From positions 372,001 through 436,000 of the forward strand of contig LVVQ01000001.1 in assembly GCA_006954405.1 (NCBI GenBank): a stretch of DNA of 64,000 nucleotides. The letters run 5' to 3'. Of this stretch, positions 53,525 to 62,759 are shown piece after piece. The notes below the pieces were generated by a model that did not search any database, was not told the origin of the DNA, and saw nothing but the letters and a program-made list of their open reading frames with translations. Source of the DNA: Candidatus Methanarcanum hacksteinii. GTDB taxonomy: Archaea; Thermoplasmatota; Thermoplasmata; Methanomassiliicoccales; Methanomethylophilaceae. Position 1 is the stretch's first letter. Every line of letters starts with the position of its first letter. A program made the position numbers and the translations under genes.

Positions 53525-54331
53525 ATGCGCATCACAATCGTAGGTTGCGGGACAATAGGCTGTAAATTGGCCAGAGCAGCCGATAAGATGGATGAGGTCA
53601 AGAGGATCTACCTCATCGACATAGTGAAGGAGAAGGCAGAGCGTTTAGCTTCGCAATTGAACAAGGCGATCGTCGTGGAATCCGTTGAGGATGAATTATA
53701 CCACTGCGATCTTGTGATAGAGGCGGCTAGACAGGACGCAGCGAGAGAGATACTCCTGAATACAGCGTCACGCGGTGTGGACATAATGGTCACATCGGTC
53801 GGTGCACTCGTGGGAGATGATTTCAGAGAGATGATCTTCGAGAAGGCGAAGAGTTGCGACGCACGCATATTCATACCATCAGGAGCATTGTTCGGTACGG
53901 ATGGACTGAGGGCGGCATCCAATGATGAGCTCGCACAGGTCAGCTTGGAATTCACAGCAGGAAAGGGTTCGCTCGCGCATGTCGAGTATCTCGAGAGCAA
54001 TGGCGTGGATGTCAATAAGATCGACAAGCCGACAGAGATGTTCCGTGGGACCGCAAGGGATGCAGTGAAGCTCTTCCCTCGCAACGTCAACATCGCAGCC
54101 ACCGTCGCCATTCTTGGAGTGGGTTTCGATAAGACAGAGGTCAGTATCGTATTCGATCCTGCTGCCGACACCAACACATACGTCCTGACGGTAGAGGGAA
54201 GGTTCGGAAAGGCTGTGAGCAAGACATCCAATGTCTATGCGCCTGATTCACCGAGTACATCCAATCTCTCATCATTATCCGCGATAGCGGCACTGAAAAG
54301 GATCGTAAGGAACGAGTGGGCAGGAATCTGA
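53525..54331 (+). CDS. nadX: L-aspartate dehydrogenase
   Basis: The ATG at 53525 gives 268 residues beginning directly with the Rossmann strand and GCGTIG loop; an ATG seven codons earlier is possible. Other landmarks are VIEAARQDAA, MVTSVGAL and the catalytic-region FIPSGALFGTDGLRAA. It oxidises aspartate to iminoaspartate for NAD synthesis. nadA and nadC are not in this window. The next gene overlaps by 16 nt. Confidence 0.92.
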   Translation: MRITIVGCGTIGCKLARAADKMDEVKRIYLIDIVKEKAERLASQLNKAIVVESVEDELYHCDLVIEAARQDAAREILLNTASRGVDIMVTSVGALVGDDFREMIFEKAKSCDARIFIPSGALFGTDGLRAASNDELAQVSLEFTAGKGSLAHVEYLESNGVDVNKIDKPTEMFRGTARDAVKLFPRNVNIAATVAILGVGFDKTEVSIVFDPAADTNTYVLTVEGRFGKAVSKTSNVYAPDSPSTSNLSSLSAIAALKRIVRNEWAGI

Positions 54332-55434
54332 TCAGACGTTCTGATATCATGAGCAGGGTCGAGAGGCTCATCGCCAATTCTGACGATGATGTGGACGTGA
54401 TAGCCATAATGAATGGAGGGGAACCATTCCTGGACTCCACATTCTGGTACATCACTGAACAGTGTTCCGGTTGTTTCGAGGGTGCGATGGCATTCGTCAG
54501 CAGGGACGGCAGATTGGATGTCGTGGTCAGTCAGTTGGAGGCAGAGATCGCAAAAGGCGGAAAGGGTGATGTGCACGTCTATGCGACAGCCGAGGAACGC
54601 AATGATTACGTCAAGGATATACTGAAAGGTTGCAAGAAGGTAGGGATCAATTCCGATGCCGCTCTGTATTCCATGGTCAATTATTTCAAAAGGATGAATG
54701 ATGGAATAGAGGTTGTCGATTCCCTTCCAGCCATCAACGCCACAGTGAATGTCAAGGAGAGGTCTGAGATAGATACGATCTCCAAAGCGTGCGATATCTC
54801 ATCCAAGGTTGCATCCAAACTTCCGGAGATGATATTTGAAGGAGTATCCGAAGCCGAGGTCGCTTCGGAGATGGATGTGATGATGAGAAGATTGGGGGGT
54901 ACGGGCAACGCATTCGATACCATCGCTGCATTCGGACCGTATTCTGCTGAACCTCACCACACTCCGTGCGATTATCGTTTGAAGAGAGGGGATGCCGCAC
55001 TCTTCGATTTCGGTTCAAGATTCGGAAGATATTGTTCCGATCTCACAAGGACGATATTCTTGGGCGAACCGGTGGAGAAGCTGAAGCGCGCATATGAGAT
55101 CGTTCTCAACGCACAGGAAGCTGGTATAGAGAGGATACGTCCTGGAGCGAAGGCATCCGAAGTCGATGCCGCAGCAAGGGAATTGATAGATTCCACTGAA
55201 TTCAAAGGCCTCTTCATACACTCATTCGGCCATGGCATAGGGATGGATGTCCACCAGAACATCCATGTATCCCCAAGATCAGAGCATGTGCTTGAAGAAG
55301 GCAATGTGATCTCTGCCGAACCAGGGATATACATCCCCGGTGTCGGCGGTATAAGGATAGAGGATACGATCCTGGTGACTAAGGACGGATGCCGCAGACT
55401 CACGTCATACGACCATTCGTTCACTGTAGTCTAA
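54316..55434 (+). CDS. M24 family Xaa-Pro peptidase
   Basis: A 372-residue protein with an N-terminal creatinase-like domain and a C-terminal pita-bread fold. Metal ligands are visible: Asp in ALFDFGS and in CSDLTRT, His in HGIGMDVH, Glu in SAEPGIYI and in RIEDT. It cleaves residues next to proline. The GTG at 54316 follows AAGGA and overlaps nadX; ATG 54349 is a shorter option. Convergent with the cyclophilin-like gene, overlapping it by 4 nt. Confidence 0.9.
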   Translation: MGRNLIRRSDIMSRVERLIANSDDDVDVIAIMNGGEPFLDSTFWYITEQCSGCFEGAMAFVSRDGRLDVVVSQLEAEIAKGGKGDVHVYATAEERNDYVKDILKGCKKVGINSDAALYSMVNYFKRMNDGIEVVDSLPAINATVNVKERSEIDTISKACDISSKVASKLPEMIFEGVSEAEVASEMDVMMRRLGGTGNAFDTIAAFGPYSAEPHHTPCDYRLKRGDAALFDFGSRFGRYCSDLTRTIFLGEPVEKLKRAYEIVLNAQEAGIERIRPGAKASEVDAAARELIDSTEFKGLFIHSFGHGIGMDVHQNIHVSPRSEHVLEEGNVISAEPGIYIPGVGGIRIEDTILVTKDGCRRLTSYDHSFTVV

Positions 55435-55811
55435 TCTCTCTGTTCTATCGTGATGCGTTGTCTGTCGCCTGCATCCTCCATCGAGGAGCAGTCGCCATCG
55501 ATCCTCCCTATCTTTATGACAGGATATTTCGACACGGGTCTCCCATCATCCCCGCTCAACGGGGTGGGACCGAAGAACAGACATAACGCATGTGCTCTGG
55601 GCCAATATGCGATATCTCCTGCATCCAGAACGGTCACTTCCTCTCCTGATATGCCTATATCCGTCAGAGGGAATTCGAAATAGATCTCGCTGCCGAGCAT
55701 GTTGGTGGTGGCGTGGAACGGTAATGACAGCCATATCGCATCCGATAGAGCGGAATCATCCAATGTGCCTGTGAACGAATCGTTCCTGGTCCTGATGACT
55801 ATCTGTTTCAT
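55431..55811 (-). CDS. Cyclophilin-like fold protein (TM1367/COG2164 type)
   Basis: The ATG at 55811 follows GGAGTGAGG and gives 126 residues, the size of TM1367-like proteins. The motif LPFHATTNMLGSEIYFE, the AGDIAYWPRAHALCLFFGPTP stretch and the C-terminal PVIKIGRI match this cyclophilin-like beta-barrel family. No peptidyl-prolyl isomerase activity is established. It ends in TAG, and read-through would enter antisense sequence of the peptidase gene, so TAG is a true stop. It starts 2 bp after ilvC. Confidence 0.8.
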   Translation of the reverse strand: MKQIVIRTRNDSFTGTLDDSALSDAIWLSLPFHATTNMLGSEIYFEFPLTDIGISGEEVTVLDAGDIAYWPRAHALCLFFGPTPLSGDDGRPVSKYPVIKIGRIDGDCSSMEDAGDRQRITIEQRD

Positions 55812-55813
55812 CC

Positions 55814-56800
55814 TCACTCCTTCCCGCCGAAGAACGTCTGCCTGACCCATCTGCCGACTTTCTCTATATCCTCGTCTGCATCCTTCTGTTGGAGGCCCCT
55901 CATTCTCTTGAGTCCGTTCCTGTAATCCTCCACCCACTCCTCAGCGAATTTACCTGATTGGATGTCATCGAGGATGGATTCCATTCCATCCCTTGTCTTC
56001 TCGGTGATGACGCGGTTCCTTCTGGTGAGTCCTCCGAACTCTGCTGTGTTCGATACGGAATTCCACATGCCGTTGATCCCTCTCTCCACGACGAGATCGG
56101 TCACAAGTTTCGTTTCATGCAATACCTCGAAATACGCCATCTCCGGAGGGAATCCTCTGCTGACGAGGGTGTCGTAGGCCATCTTGATCATCGCTGTGTA
56201 GCCTCCGCACAACACGGCTTGTTCTCCGAAGAGGTCGGTCATGGTCTCCTGTTCGAATCTTGCTTCGAACACACCCGGTTTGGTACAATTCATCGCTTTG
56301 GCCAATGCCAATGCGAGTGCTTTCGCATTCCCTGTGTGGTCGTGGTGTACGCAGATCAATGCAGGCACCCCATATCCGTTCTCGAACACCCTTCTGATCA
56401 TCGGTCCAGGGCCTTTGGGGGCCATCATGATGACATCCACATCCTTTGGTGGGTGTATGAGGCCGTATGTGATCGCGAAACCGTGTGCGAACTCCAATGC
56501 GCATCCAGGTTTCAGATGATCCTTGATCTCCTTCTCATATATGTCCGCCTGTGCCTCATCCGGTATGAGCATCATGACGATATCTGCACCATCGGTGGCT
56601 TCGGATATGGACACAGGGGAGAATCCATCTTCCTTCGCCTTGTCGAACGATTTACCTTCCCTGACACCTATCGTCAGATCCAATCCTGAGTCACGGAAGC
56701 ACAGTGCCTGTGCTCTACCTTGCGAGCCATATCCCAATACGGCGATCTTCTTTCCTTTGAGCAGACCTAGGTCCGCATCTGCATCGTTATAGATCCTCAT
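55814..56800 (-). CDS. ilvC: Ketol-acid reductoisomerase, class I
   Basis: A 328-residue class-I KARI. It has the Rossmann loop GYGSQGRAQ, KGPGPMIRRVFENG, and the knotted helical domain with the Mg-binding DLFGEQAVLCGG and the Glu residues in FEVLHETKLVTD. It rearranges and reduces acetolactate in branched-chain amino-acid synthesis. No other ilv gene is adjacent. The cyclophilin-like gene follows by 2 bp. Confidence 0.95.
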   Translation of the reverse strand: MRIYNDADADLGLLKGKKIAVLGYGSQGRAQALCFRDSGLDLTIGVREGKSFDKAKEDGFSPVSISEATDGADIVMMLIPDEAQADIYEKEIKDHLKPGCALEFAHGFAITYGLIHPPKDVDVIMMAPKGPGPMIRRVFENGYGVPALICVHHDHTGNAKALALALAKAMNCTKPGVFEARFEQETMTDLFGEQAVLCGGYTAMIKMAYDTLVSRGFPPEMAYFEVLHETKLVTDLVVERGINGMWNSVSNTAEFGGLTRRNRVITEKTRDGMESILDDIQSGKFAEEWVEDYRNGLKRMRGLQQKDADEDIEKVGRWVRQTFFGGKE

Positions 56801-56947
56801 CCGAATCCCTGATGGTGCGATTGAATATCGTTCGTTTATAATCTCTGTCCGTCGTCATGTGAAGAGCGTATGTCGCACGTATGTGTCGCAGGCGTTTGCG
56901 TACGATTATATCGTAGCGTGTGTTTAGGATGTCTAGGAGCAGATACC

Positions 56948-57955
56948 ATGAAGGTAAAGGTCGGAATCAACGGATACGGAACAATCGGGAAGAGAGTTGC
57001 GACAGCCGTCAATCAGCAGGACGATATGGAGATAATCGGAGTAACCAAGACCAGGCCCACGTATGAGGCACAGCTTGCGATCCAGATGGGTTATCCGCTT
57101 TATGTCCCTGCGGATAAGGTCGATGATTTCAAGGCAGCAGGTCTTGACATCGCAGGTACCGTTGACGATCTCATCAGCAAGGCTGACATCATAGTGGACT
57201 GCACTCCAGGCAAAGTATCTGGAGAATACAAGGAGGCATACGCTAGGGCCGGCGTGAAGGCCATCTGGCAGGGCGGAGAGGATCATTCATTGACAGGCAT
57301 CTCTTTCAATGCCGCCGCCAACTACAAGGAATCATGGGGCGCACAGTTCTCGCGTGTCGTCTCATGCAACACCACGGGTCTGCTCAGGACACTGTACCCG
57401 ATCGACAAGAACTTCAAGATCAAGAACGGATACGTCTCGCTCATCAGAAGGAGTGCGGATCCGAACGATAGCAAAGCAGGACCGATCAATGCGATCGAAC
57501 CTGTCGTTAAGATCCCTACGCACCATGGGCCCGATGTGCAGTCCGTATTGCCGTGGATAAGCATACAGACGATGGCTGTCAAGGTCCCTACCACGCTCAT
57601 GCACATACACACCGTCGTGTTGGAGCTTGAGAAGGAGACGACGACCGAGGAGATAATCAAACTCCTCAAAGAGACGCCTCGTGTCAAATTGGTCAAGGCG
57701 AAGGACGGCGTGAAATCAACTGCTCAGATCATGGATCTCGCAAGAGAGATAGGAAGGACACGCGGAGATATGTTCGAGATAGTCGTATGGGAGGACGGCA
57801 TCAAGGTCGTTGGCAACACACTGTACTACTATCAGGCGGTTAATCAGGAGAGCGACGTCATCCCCGAGAACATCGATTGCATAAGGTCGATGTGCAAACT
57901 CGAGGAGGATCCCGCAAAATCCATCGCGAAGACGAACAAGGCGATGGGCATCTGA
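56948..57955 (+). CDS. gap: Glyceraldehyde-3-phosphate dehydrogenase, archaeal type
   Basis: The ATG at 56948 starts directly at KVKVGINGYGTIGKRVATAV, so the longer in-frame reading from 56870 is rejected. The 335-residue protein has the archaeal class II features. The catalytic Cys is in VVSCNTTGLLRTL, and PTHHGPDV and TLMHIHTV mark the C-terminal domain. It interconverts GAP and 1,3-bisphosphoglycerate. It is followed by pgk at 10 bp. Confidence 0.96.
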   Translation: MKVKVGINGYGTIGKRVATAVNQQDDMEIIGVTKTRPTYEAQLAIQMGYPLYVPADKVDDFKAAGLDIAGTVDDLISKADIIVDCTPGKVSGEYKEAYARAGVKAIWQGGEDHSLTGISFNAAANYKESWGAQFSRVVSCNTTGLLRTLYPIDKNFKIKNGYVSLIRRSADPNDSKAGPINAIEPVVKIPTHHGPDVQSVLPWISIQTMAVKVPTTLMHIHTVVLELEKETTTEEIIKLLKETPRVKLVKAKDGVKSTAQIMDLAREIGRTRGDMFEIVVWEDGIKVVGNTLYYYQAVNQESDVIPENIDCIRSMCKLEEDPAKSIAKTNKAMGI

Positions 57956-57965
57956 AAGTGATCTC

Positions 57966-59204
57966 ATGAAGGATTTCCACACACTAGAGGATTTCAACTT
58001 CAAGGATAAGACCGTCCTGTTGAGGGTGGACATAAACTGTCCTCTCGACAGGGAGACGCTGAAGATAATCAACGATGCGAGGATAAGGCGCATCATCCCC
58101 ACAGTGCGTGAACTGATGGGCAAGAGAGCTAAGGTGGTCATATTGGCCCACCAGAGCAGGAAGGGCAAATGGGATTTCACATCCTTGGAGCAACATGCGG
58201 AGAGGCTCTCGAAGAACCTCAACTACCCTGTGGAGTATGTGGATGATGTGATGGGCGATAAGGCTATGAAGGCGATAAGGGACCTTCAACCCGGTTCAGT
58301 CATCCTCCTCGGCAATGTGAGGGAATTGGATTCCGAGACCGCTAAATTGGATATGTTCGGACATGCCGAGGGAGAATTGGTCAAAGCACTCGTGCCCGTG
58401 ATAGACTACTATGTGTGCGATGCGTTCGGTGCTGCGCACAGGTCGCAGTGCTCGTTGGTCGGTTTCCCGATCAAGGTGCCATCGGCTTCAGGCAGACTCA
58501 TGGCAAAGGAGATCAGTGCTCTGAAGGCCATATTCGATGAACCGAGGAGGCCCTCAGTATTCATACTCGGAGGGGCCAAATTCGGTGATGCATCCGAGAT
58601 GATCGATCATGTTCTCGGCACAGGTATGGCGGATACGGTAATGCTCGTAGGTCTCGCAGGGAACGCGTTCCTGTACGCACGCGGAACCAATCTGGGAGAG
58701 AGATCGCTCAACGTTCTCAAAGAGGAGTTGACGGATGAGAATCTTCAGGCCGCAAGGGACACGATGAGGAGATACGGACAGAGGATCCTTCTGCCATCGG
58801 ATGTTGCGATCGAGAGGGATGGTGAGAGATTATCAGTCCTCGTAGGAGATCTTCCTGTGGATGAGCCCGCGATCGATATCGGTGATGCTACCATAGAGAA
58901 GTTCACTAAGGTCATCATGTCATCCAGGACATCATTCATGTCGGGACCGGCAGGGATGTATGAGAAGGATGGTTTCGGAGTGGGTACCAAAGCGCTCATG
59001 GAGGCGATGATAGACTCCAAAGGGCAATCGGTCATCGGAGGAGGTCACACCGTAGGCGCAGCGGATACGTTCGACCTAACAGACAGATTCTCCTATGTGA
59101 GTACTGGCGGAGGCGCATTGGAGACGTTCTTATTGGGACAGCCGTTGCCGGTAATCGATGCCCTAAAATATTCGTTCAATAAGTACCGATTCGATGACAT
59201 TTGA
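57966..59204 (+). CDS. pgk: 3-Phosphoglycerate kinase
   Basis: A 412-residue PGK with KTVLLRVDINCPLD at the N-terminus, the substrate-binding AHQSRKGK, DAFGAAHRSQCS, and the C-terminal VIGGGHTVGAAD nucleotide loop. It uses the product of the preceding gap gene. The last 11 nt overlap the start of the MBL hydrolase, so the three genes form one operon. Confidence 0.96.
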   Translation: MKDFHTLEDFNFKDKTVLLRVDINCPLDRETLKIINDARIRRIIPTVRELMGKRAKVVILAHQSRKGKWDFTSLEQHAERLSKNLNYPVEYVDDVMGDKAMKAIRDLQPGSVILLGNVRELDSETAKLDMFGHAEGELVKALVPVIDYYVCDAFGAAHRSQCSLVGFPIKVPSASGRLMAKEISALKAIFDEPRRPSVFILGGAKFGDASEMIDHVLGTGMADTVMLVGLAGNAFLYARGTNLGERSLNVLKEELTDENLQAARDTMRRYGQRILLPSDVAIERDGERLSVLVGDLPVDEPAIDIGDATIEKFTKVIMSSRTSFMSGPAGMYEKDGFGVGTKALMEAMIDSKGQSVIGGGHTVGAADTFDLTDRFSYVSTGGGALETFLLGQPLPVIDALKYSFNKYRFDDI

Positions 59205-60066
59205 GATCCACAATGTTGGAACTGTACTTGGCGGGGAGGCATTCCTCCTCGTCACTGAACAGAGTACTGCGTTGATAGATTCTGGTTTCGCATTCGGTGC
59301 GAAGGGCCTTGTGAAGAACATCGCCAAGATACTTGACGGCAGACCCTTGGATTACATATTGCTCACTCATTCACATTACGATCACGTATCGGGTGCTCAG
59401 GAATGTAGGAGGCATTGGCCTGATGCGAAGATCGTTTCAGCAGAACATGCTGCGAAAGTGTTCCAAAAACCGTCTGCCATAAAGACGATGATGAAGTTGA
59501 ATCGCTCCGCTGCGAGGAACACGCATCACTTCCCGATATTCAAGGACAACATCTCAGGGATCAGCACGGACATGATCGTGAAGGACGGGGATGTCATAGA
59601 TCTCGGTGACATGAAGTTGGAGGTATTGGAGACCCCTGGACACACATGGGATACCATAGCATTCTGGTCGGCCGAGGAGAAGTTGTTGGTCTCTAACGAG
59701 ACCATCGGTGTCGCCGTGGATATCGATAACGTCACACCAGCTTGTCTCGTTTCATTCAAGAAGGCGGTGGAATCGATAGAGCGCGTAAGGGCACTCGCTC
59801 CGGAATCCATAGTCATGCCGCATTACGGTGTCGTCAGTGGCAGTGATGTATGCGCCAAGTATCTCGAGTCCGCTTATGCAGGTCACATGAGCTACAAGGA
59901 TATGATCCTGGAAGCATATGATGGAGGTATGGAAGGCGATGACCTTCTCAAATACTCCAAGGACAGGCTTTGGGTCGGACCCATAAGGATCGGTCAACCA
60001 GAGGCGGCATTCGACCTCAATAACAAATACATCGTTCCTACGATAGTGAAGGAATTCCGTCAGTGA
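59194..60066 (+). CDS. Metallo-beta-lactamase-fold hydrolase
   Basis: A 290-residue MBL protein with the metal motif THSHYDHVSG, the later ETPGHTWDT His and MPHYGVV His. Its start lies inside pgk, so it is translationally coupled to the glycolytic genes. Relatives include glyoxalase II-like hydrolases. A role in removing a toxic triose-derived thioester would fit the operon but is inference. Confidence 0.85.
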   Translation: MTFEIHNVGTVLGGEAFLLVTEQSTALIDSGFAFGAKGLVKNIAKILDGRPLDYILLTHSHYDHVSGAQECRRHWPDAKIVSAEHAAKVFQKPSAIKTMMKLNRSAARNTHHFPIFKDNISGISTDMIVKDGDVIDLGDMKLEVLETPGHTWDTIAFWSAEEKLLVSNETIGVAVDIDNVTPACLVSFKKAVESIERVRALAPESIVMPHYGVVSGSDVCAKYLESAYAGHMSYKDMILEAYDGGMEGDDLLKYSKDRLWVGPIRIGQPEAAFDLNNKYIVPTIVKEFRQ

Positions 60067-60076
60067 TCATGTGTTG

Positions 60077-60100
60077 CCACGAAGTCATATGACTTCGTGG
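60077..60100. repeat. Perfect 24-nt palindrome between the MBL gene and the recombinase
   Basis: CCACGAAGTCAT and ATGACTTCGTGG are perfect complements with no spacer. It begins 11 nt after the MBL gene stop and 159 nt before the recombinase start. It could end the gap-pgk-MBL transcript, though no T-run follows, or be a binding/recombination site for the adjacent recombinase. Confidence 0.6.
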
Positions 60101-60258
60101 TACGCATCATCACTCTTTATCCACATCATCATCTCTCAACAGGCGTAGCCTTGTGTGTGCCCTAGTATAACATCTTGAGCCCTTTTGTCGCATCCATTCT
60201 AGATTATGCGAAACGATTATCGAGTACAGTCTTTGCCTGGTGACGTTTTGGTGATTTA

Positions 60259-61227
60259 ATGGAACATATGTCTTATTCGATGAACGAGGGGATGGATCCT
60301 GTTATGAAAATGGAAAGGGAAAGGGAAGATGCCTTCTATAATCTGGATCGCTACGTGGACAGATTGTTGAACCGTGGGAGGAAGGAGACCACCATAACGT
60401 CCTATTATCAGGTCATACGCTCTCTGATCAATTTTCTAGCGAACAAACATCTTCATTGCTCTCCGAGATTGGTGGCCGAGAGGGAGATAATGGCAATCGT
60501 CAATGGATATCCGGTAGCGGATCTAAGCAAGAAGAGCTACCTGCAGGTATTTTCGAGATGGATGATGGTGATGGCGGACAACGATGTCGTCAGAAGGATG
60601 GATCTCCTGTGGCCTTCCTCCGACCGCCCCAGGAGGAAATGGGCTAACTATAACGAAGCTCTGAGGATGTTCAAGATCGAGGATGATCCGACAAACAGGA
60701 TCATATTGGTCTTGGCGATGGATGAGGGCATGAGAGCGACCGAGATCGCTCATATGATGGTCGAGGACATAAACGAGAATTGGATAAGGGTCCGTGGAAA
60801 GGGACACAGGAATGGAAAATTCCGTTCGATACCAATATCCGATCGTGTCATCGAGACGATAGAGCAGTACATGGAGTATCGTAGCCGTCTGCTCATCGAC
60901 AAGGAGGATTGCGGTTCCCTCATCTTAGGAAGGAATGGTATGCCTCTGACAGCACACGCCGTCACACAGCGCGTGATCCGTATGGCGAAGAAGAATGGTA
61001 ATGATATCACAGCACATTCGCTCAGACGCAGATTCATAACGGATACATTGAACTCAGGTGTCAAGATCGAGGTGTGTTCGAAATTGGTCGGACATGAGAG
61101 TCCGATGGTCACCGCATCATACTATGACTGCGATCCCGAATTGTTATCGAATGCTATGGCGAAACGCCGTGAGTATCTGATGAGGGGCGGGATACAGAGC
61201 GAGAATTGGACTAAGAAAAGGAAGTGA
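60259..61227 (+). CDS. Tyrosine recombinase (XerA/integrase family)
   Basis: A 322-residue protein with an N-terminal SAM-like DNA-binding domain (~residues 25-120) and a C-terminal catalytic domain. The catalytic set is visible: Arg in MDEGMRATEIAHMM, His-x-x-Arg in HSLRRRF, His in VGHES and the nucleophile Tyr in TASYYDCD. It could resolve chromosome dimers (XerA) or integrate elements. No neighbouring phage genes are present, which favours a resident recombinase. A perfect 24-nt palindrome lies upstream. Confidence 0.88.
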   Translation: MEHMSYSMNEGMDPVMKMEREREDAFYNLDRYVDRLLNRGRKETTITSYYQVIRSLINFLANKHLHCSPRLVAEREIMAIVNGYPVADLSKKSYLQVFSRWMMVMADNDVVRRMDLLWPSSDRPRRKWANYNEALRMFKIEDDPTNRIILVLAMDEGMRATEIAHMMVEDINENWIRVRGKGHRNGKFRSIPISDRVIETIEQYMEYRSRLLIDKEDCGSLILGRNGMPLTAHAVTQRVIRMAKKNGNDITAHSLRRRFITDTLNSGVKIEVCSKLVGHESPMVTASYYDCDPELLSNAMAKRREYLMRGGIQSENWTKKRK

Positions 61228-61231
61228 GAGG

Positions 61232-61250
61232 GATGGGGTGACCCCCCATC
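61232..61250. terminator. Bidirectional hairpin between convergent genes
   Basis: GATGGGG pairs with CCCCATC around TGACC in the 31-bp gap between the recombinase gene and the beta-CASP ribonuclease gene. It probably terminates both. Confidence 0.5.
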
Positions 61251-61258
61251 ACCTTCAC

Positions 61259-62497
61259 TCAGACATCCAACGTGAATGTCTCGCCTGTGTTGGGGAGTAT
61301 CACGTTGTAATCGGCGAGATCATCGAGGAACGATTCTCTCGTCTCGGAATGCATTATTATGACATTCCTCGGATTGCATGCTTTGACGAAATCCACGATC
61401 TCTCCATGATCAGCGTGTGCTGAGAAATCATATTTCTGGATCTCGCAGTTGATCTTCTGTATCTCTCCGTCGATCTTCACGCAACCCTCTTCCATGAGGA
61501 GTCTTCCGTTGGTGTCCTCTGCCTGATATCCTACGATGAGGACAGCGTTCTTCGGGTTGTCCTTCAGACGTTTCAGATATCCGAGTACAGGCCCTCCGTC
61601 GAGCATACCGCCTGTGGTCACAATGACTTCCGCCCTACCTGCGTCCTTCCTCATGTTGGCGTTGCGGACCTCGTTGAACTTCCTCTTCGCGACCTTCAGT
61701 GCCTTCGCATCAGCGAGATATTCAGGATAATCGAGGAACAGACGTGTGACCGAGCGTCCCATGCCGTCCACCCACATCTCATAACCAGCGTTCTTCAGGA
61801 GTATCATCAGTTCCTGTGTCCTGCCGACAGCGAAACTCGGGATCAGCACAGTTCCTCCGCGATCCACGACCTCAGCGACCTTGTCGAGGAATTCCTTCTC
61901 GACGCTCTTCCTCTCCGGGTGGTAGCGTCCGCCATACGTACCCTCGATGAATAGGTTCTCGCAATCGACGGGTCTAGCGCCGTCAACGAGCCTCTGCCTG
62001 AGCGTGTGTATGTCTCCCGAGTATAGGGTCTTCGTATCGACACCGAACTCGAACATCGCCGCACCTGGAACGTGACCCGCATGATGCATCGTGACCTCTA
62101 TCTTGCCGAGCTCGAACGTGTCCCCGAATGTCATGGGCACGACGTTCTTCATCGTTCTCTCGATATCGCCTGTGGTGTATGGGAGAGGATAGTTCTCCGC
62201 TTTGGCGATCTTGAGCGAATCGTACATCATGATCTCTCCTACCTCTGCCGAGAGGGGTGTGGTGAAGAGTTCGCATCTGTCCCTTCCGCATATCTGAGGG
62301 ACCATCCCACAGTGATCCAGGTGACAGTGTGTCAGGAGCATGTGGTCGATTCTCGTACTGATCGGCTGGGGGTACTCTGGCGGTTTGGTCGGACTCATCC
62401 CGTATTCGACGAGGAGGGTCTTTCCTGCCCCTTCTATGGTCATTCCCATGCGGCCTACCATCTCAGCACCGCCCAGGAATTTGAATTTCATTTCCAT
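61259..62497 (-). CDS. Beta-CASP metallo-beta-lactamase ribonuclease (aCPSF2-like)
   Basis: A 412-residue protein with the MBL motif THCHLDHCG, HHAGHVPGAAMFE and SGDIH. Beta-CASP motifs A-C follow: EGTYGGRYH, SFAVGRTQE, FSAHADHGE and MHSE. No KH domains precede the core, so it is the short aCPSF2/RNase J-like type rather than aCPSF1. It processes or degrades RNA. GGAG precedes the ATG at 62497. Confidence 0.92.
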   Translation of the reverse strand: MEMKFKFLGGAEMVGRMGMTIEGAGKTLLVEYGMSPTKPPEYPQPISTRIDHMLLTHCHLDHCGMVPQICGRDRCELFTTPLSAEVGEIMMYDSLKIAKAENYPLPYTTGDIERTMKNVVPMTFGDTFELGKIEVTMHHAGHVPGAAMFEFGVDTKTLYSGDIHTLRQRLVDGARPVDCENLFIEGTYGGRYHPERKSVEKEFLDKVAEVVDRGGTVLIPSFAVGRTQELMILLKNAGYEMWVDGMGRSVTRLFLDYPEYLADAKALKVAKRKFNEVRNANMRKDAGRAEVIVTTGGMLDGGPVLGYLKRLKDNPKNAVLIVGYQAEDTNGRLLMEEGCVKIDGEIQKINCEIQKYDFSAHADHGEIVDFVKACNPRNVIIMHSETRESFLDDLADYNVILPNTGETFTLDV

Positions 62498-62759
62498 GGT
62501 ATGTTCTCCTAATGGTTTATTGCCTCATTCGAGAGGACTTTGTGAAAAAGGATGAACAAGCCATCCTTTTGTACAGTGATTCGTGAATGCGCATACGCGT
62601 GGCGCGTGCGCTTTAATATGGTACGCGATGTATATTCTATATTTAAATCTAATATAGCAGATCTTCGCTGGATTGTTTAAATCGTTCTCAATAAAAGTTA
62701 AGCAGACGGCTTAAATATGAAGAATATCATAGTCTATCCGTCAGACGATCCTCTGGCAG
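62498..62759. other. AT-rich divergent intergenic region with hairpin
   Basis: A 9-bp hairpin (AAAAGGATG/CATCCTTTT, 62546-62570) and a GC-rich imperfect hairpin GCGCA...TGCGC (about 62588-62610) lie upstream of a strongly AT-rich stretch. That stretch has several TATA-like elements (for example ATATTTAAAT near 62640 and CTTAAATATG near 62710). The promoters of the ribonuclease and membrane-protein genes must lie here. Confidence 0.5.

Noticed and set aside
55431..55433. TAG as a pyrrolysine codon in the cyclophilin-like gene
   Set aside because: Read-through would add about 150 codons antisense to the peptidase gene with no family resemblance; the 126-residue size is already normal.
56870..56947. 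26-residue N-terminal extension of GAPDH
   Set aside because: The Rossmann fold begins directly after the ATG at 56948; the extension is Cys/Val-rich and outside the family.
60077..60100. Archaeal dif site for XerA
   Set aside because: Known archaeal dif sites are about 28 bp with two unlike arms around a 6-bp AT-rich core; this is a spacer-less palindrome. Kept only as a possible recombinase-linked site.
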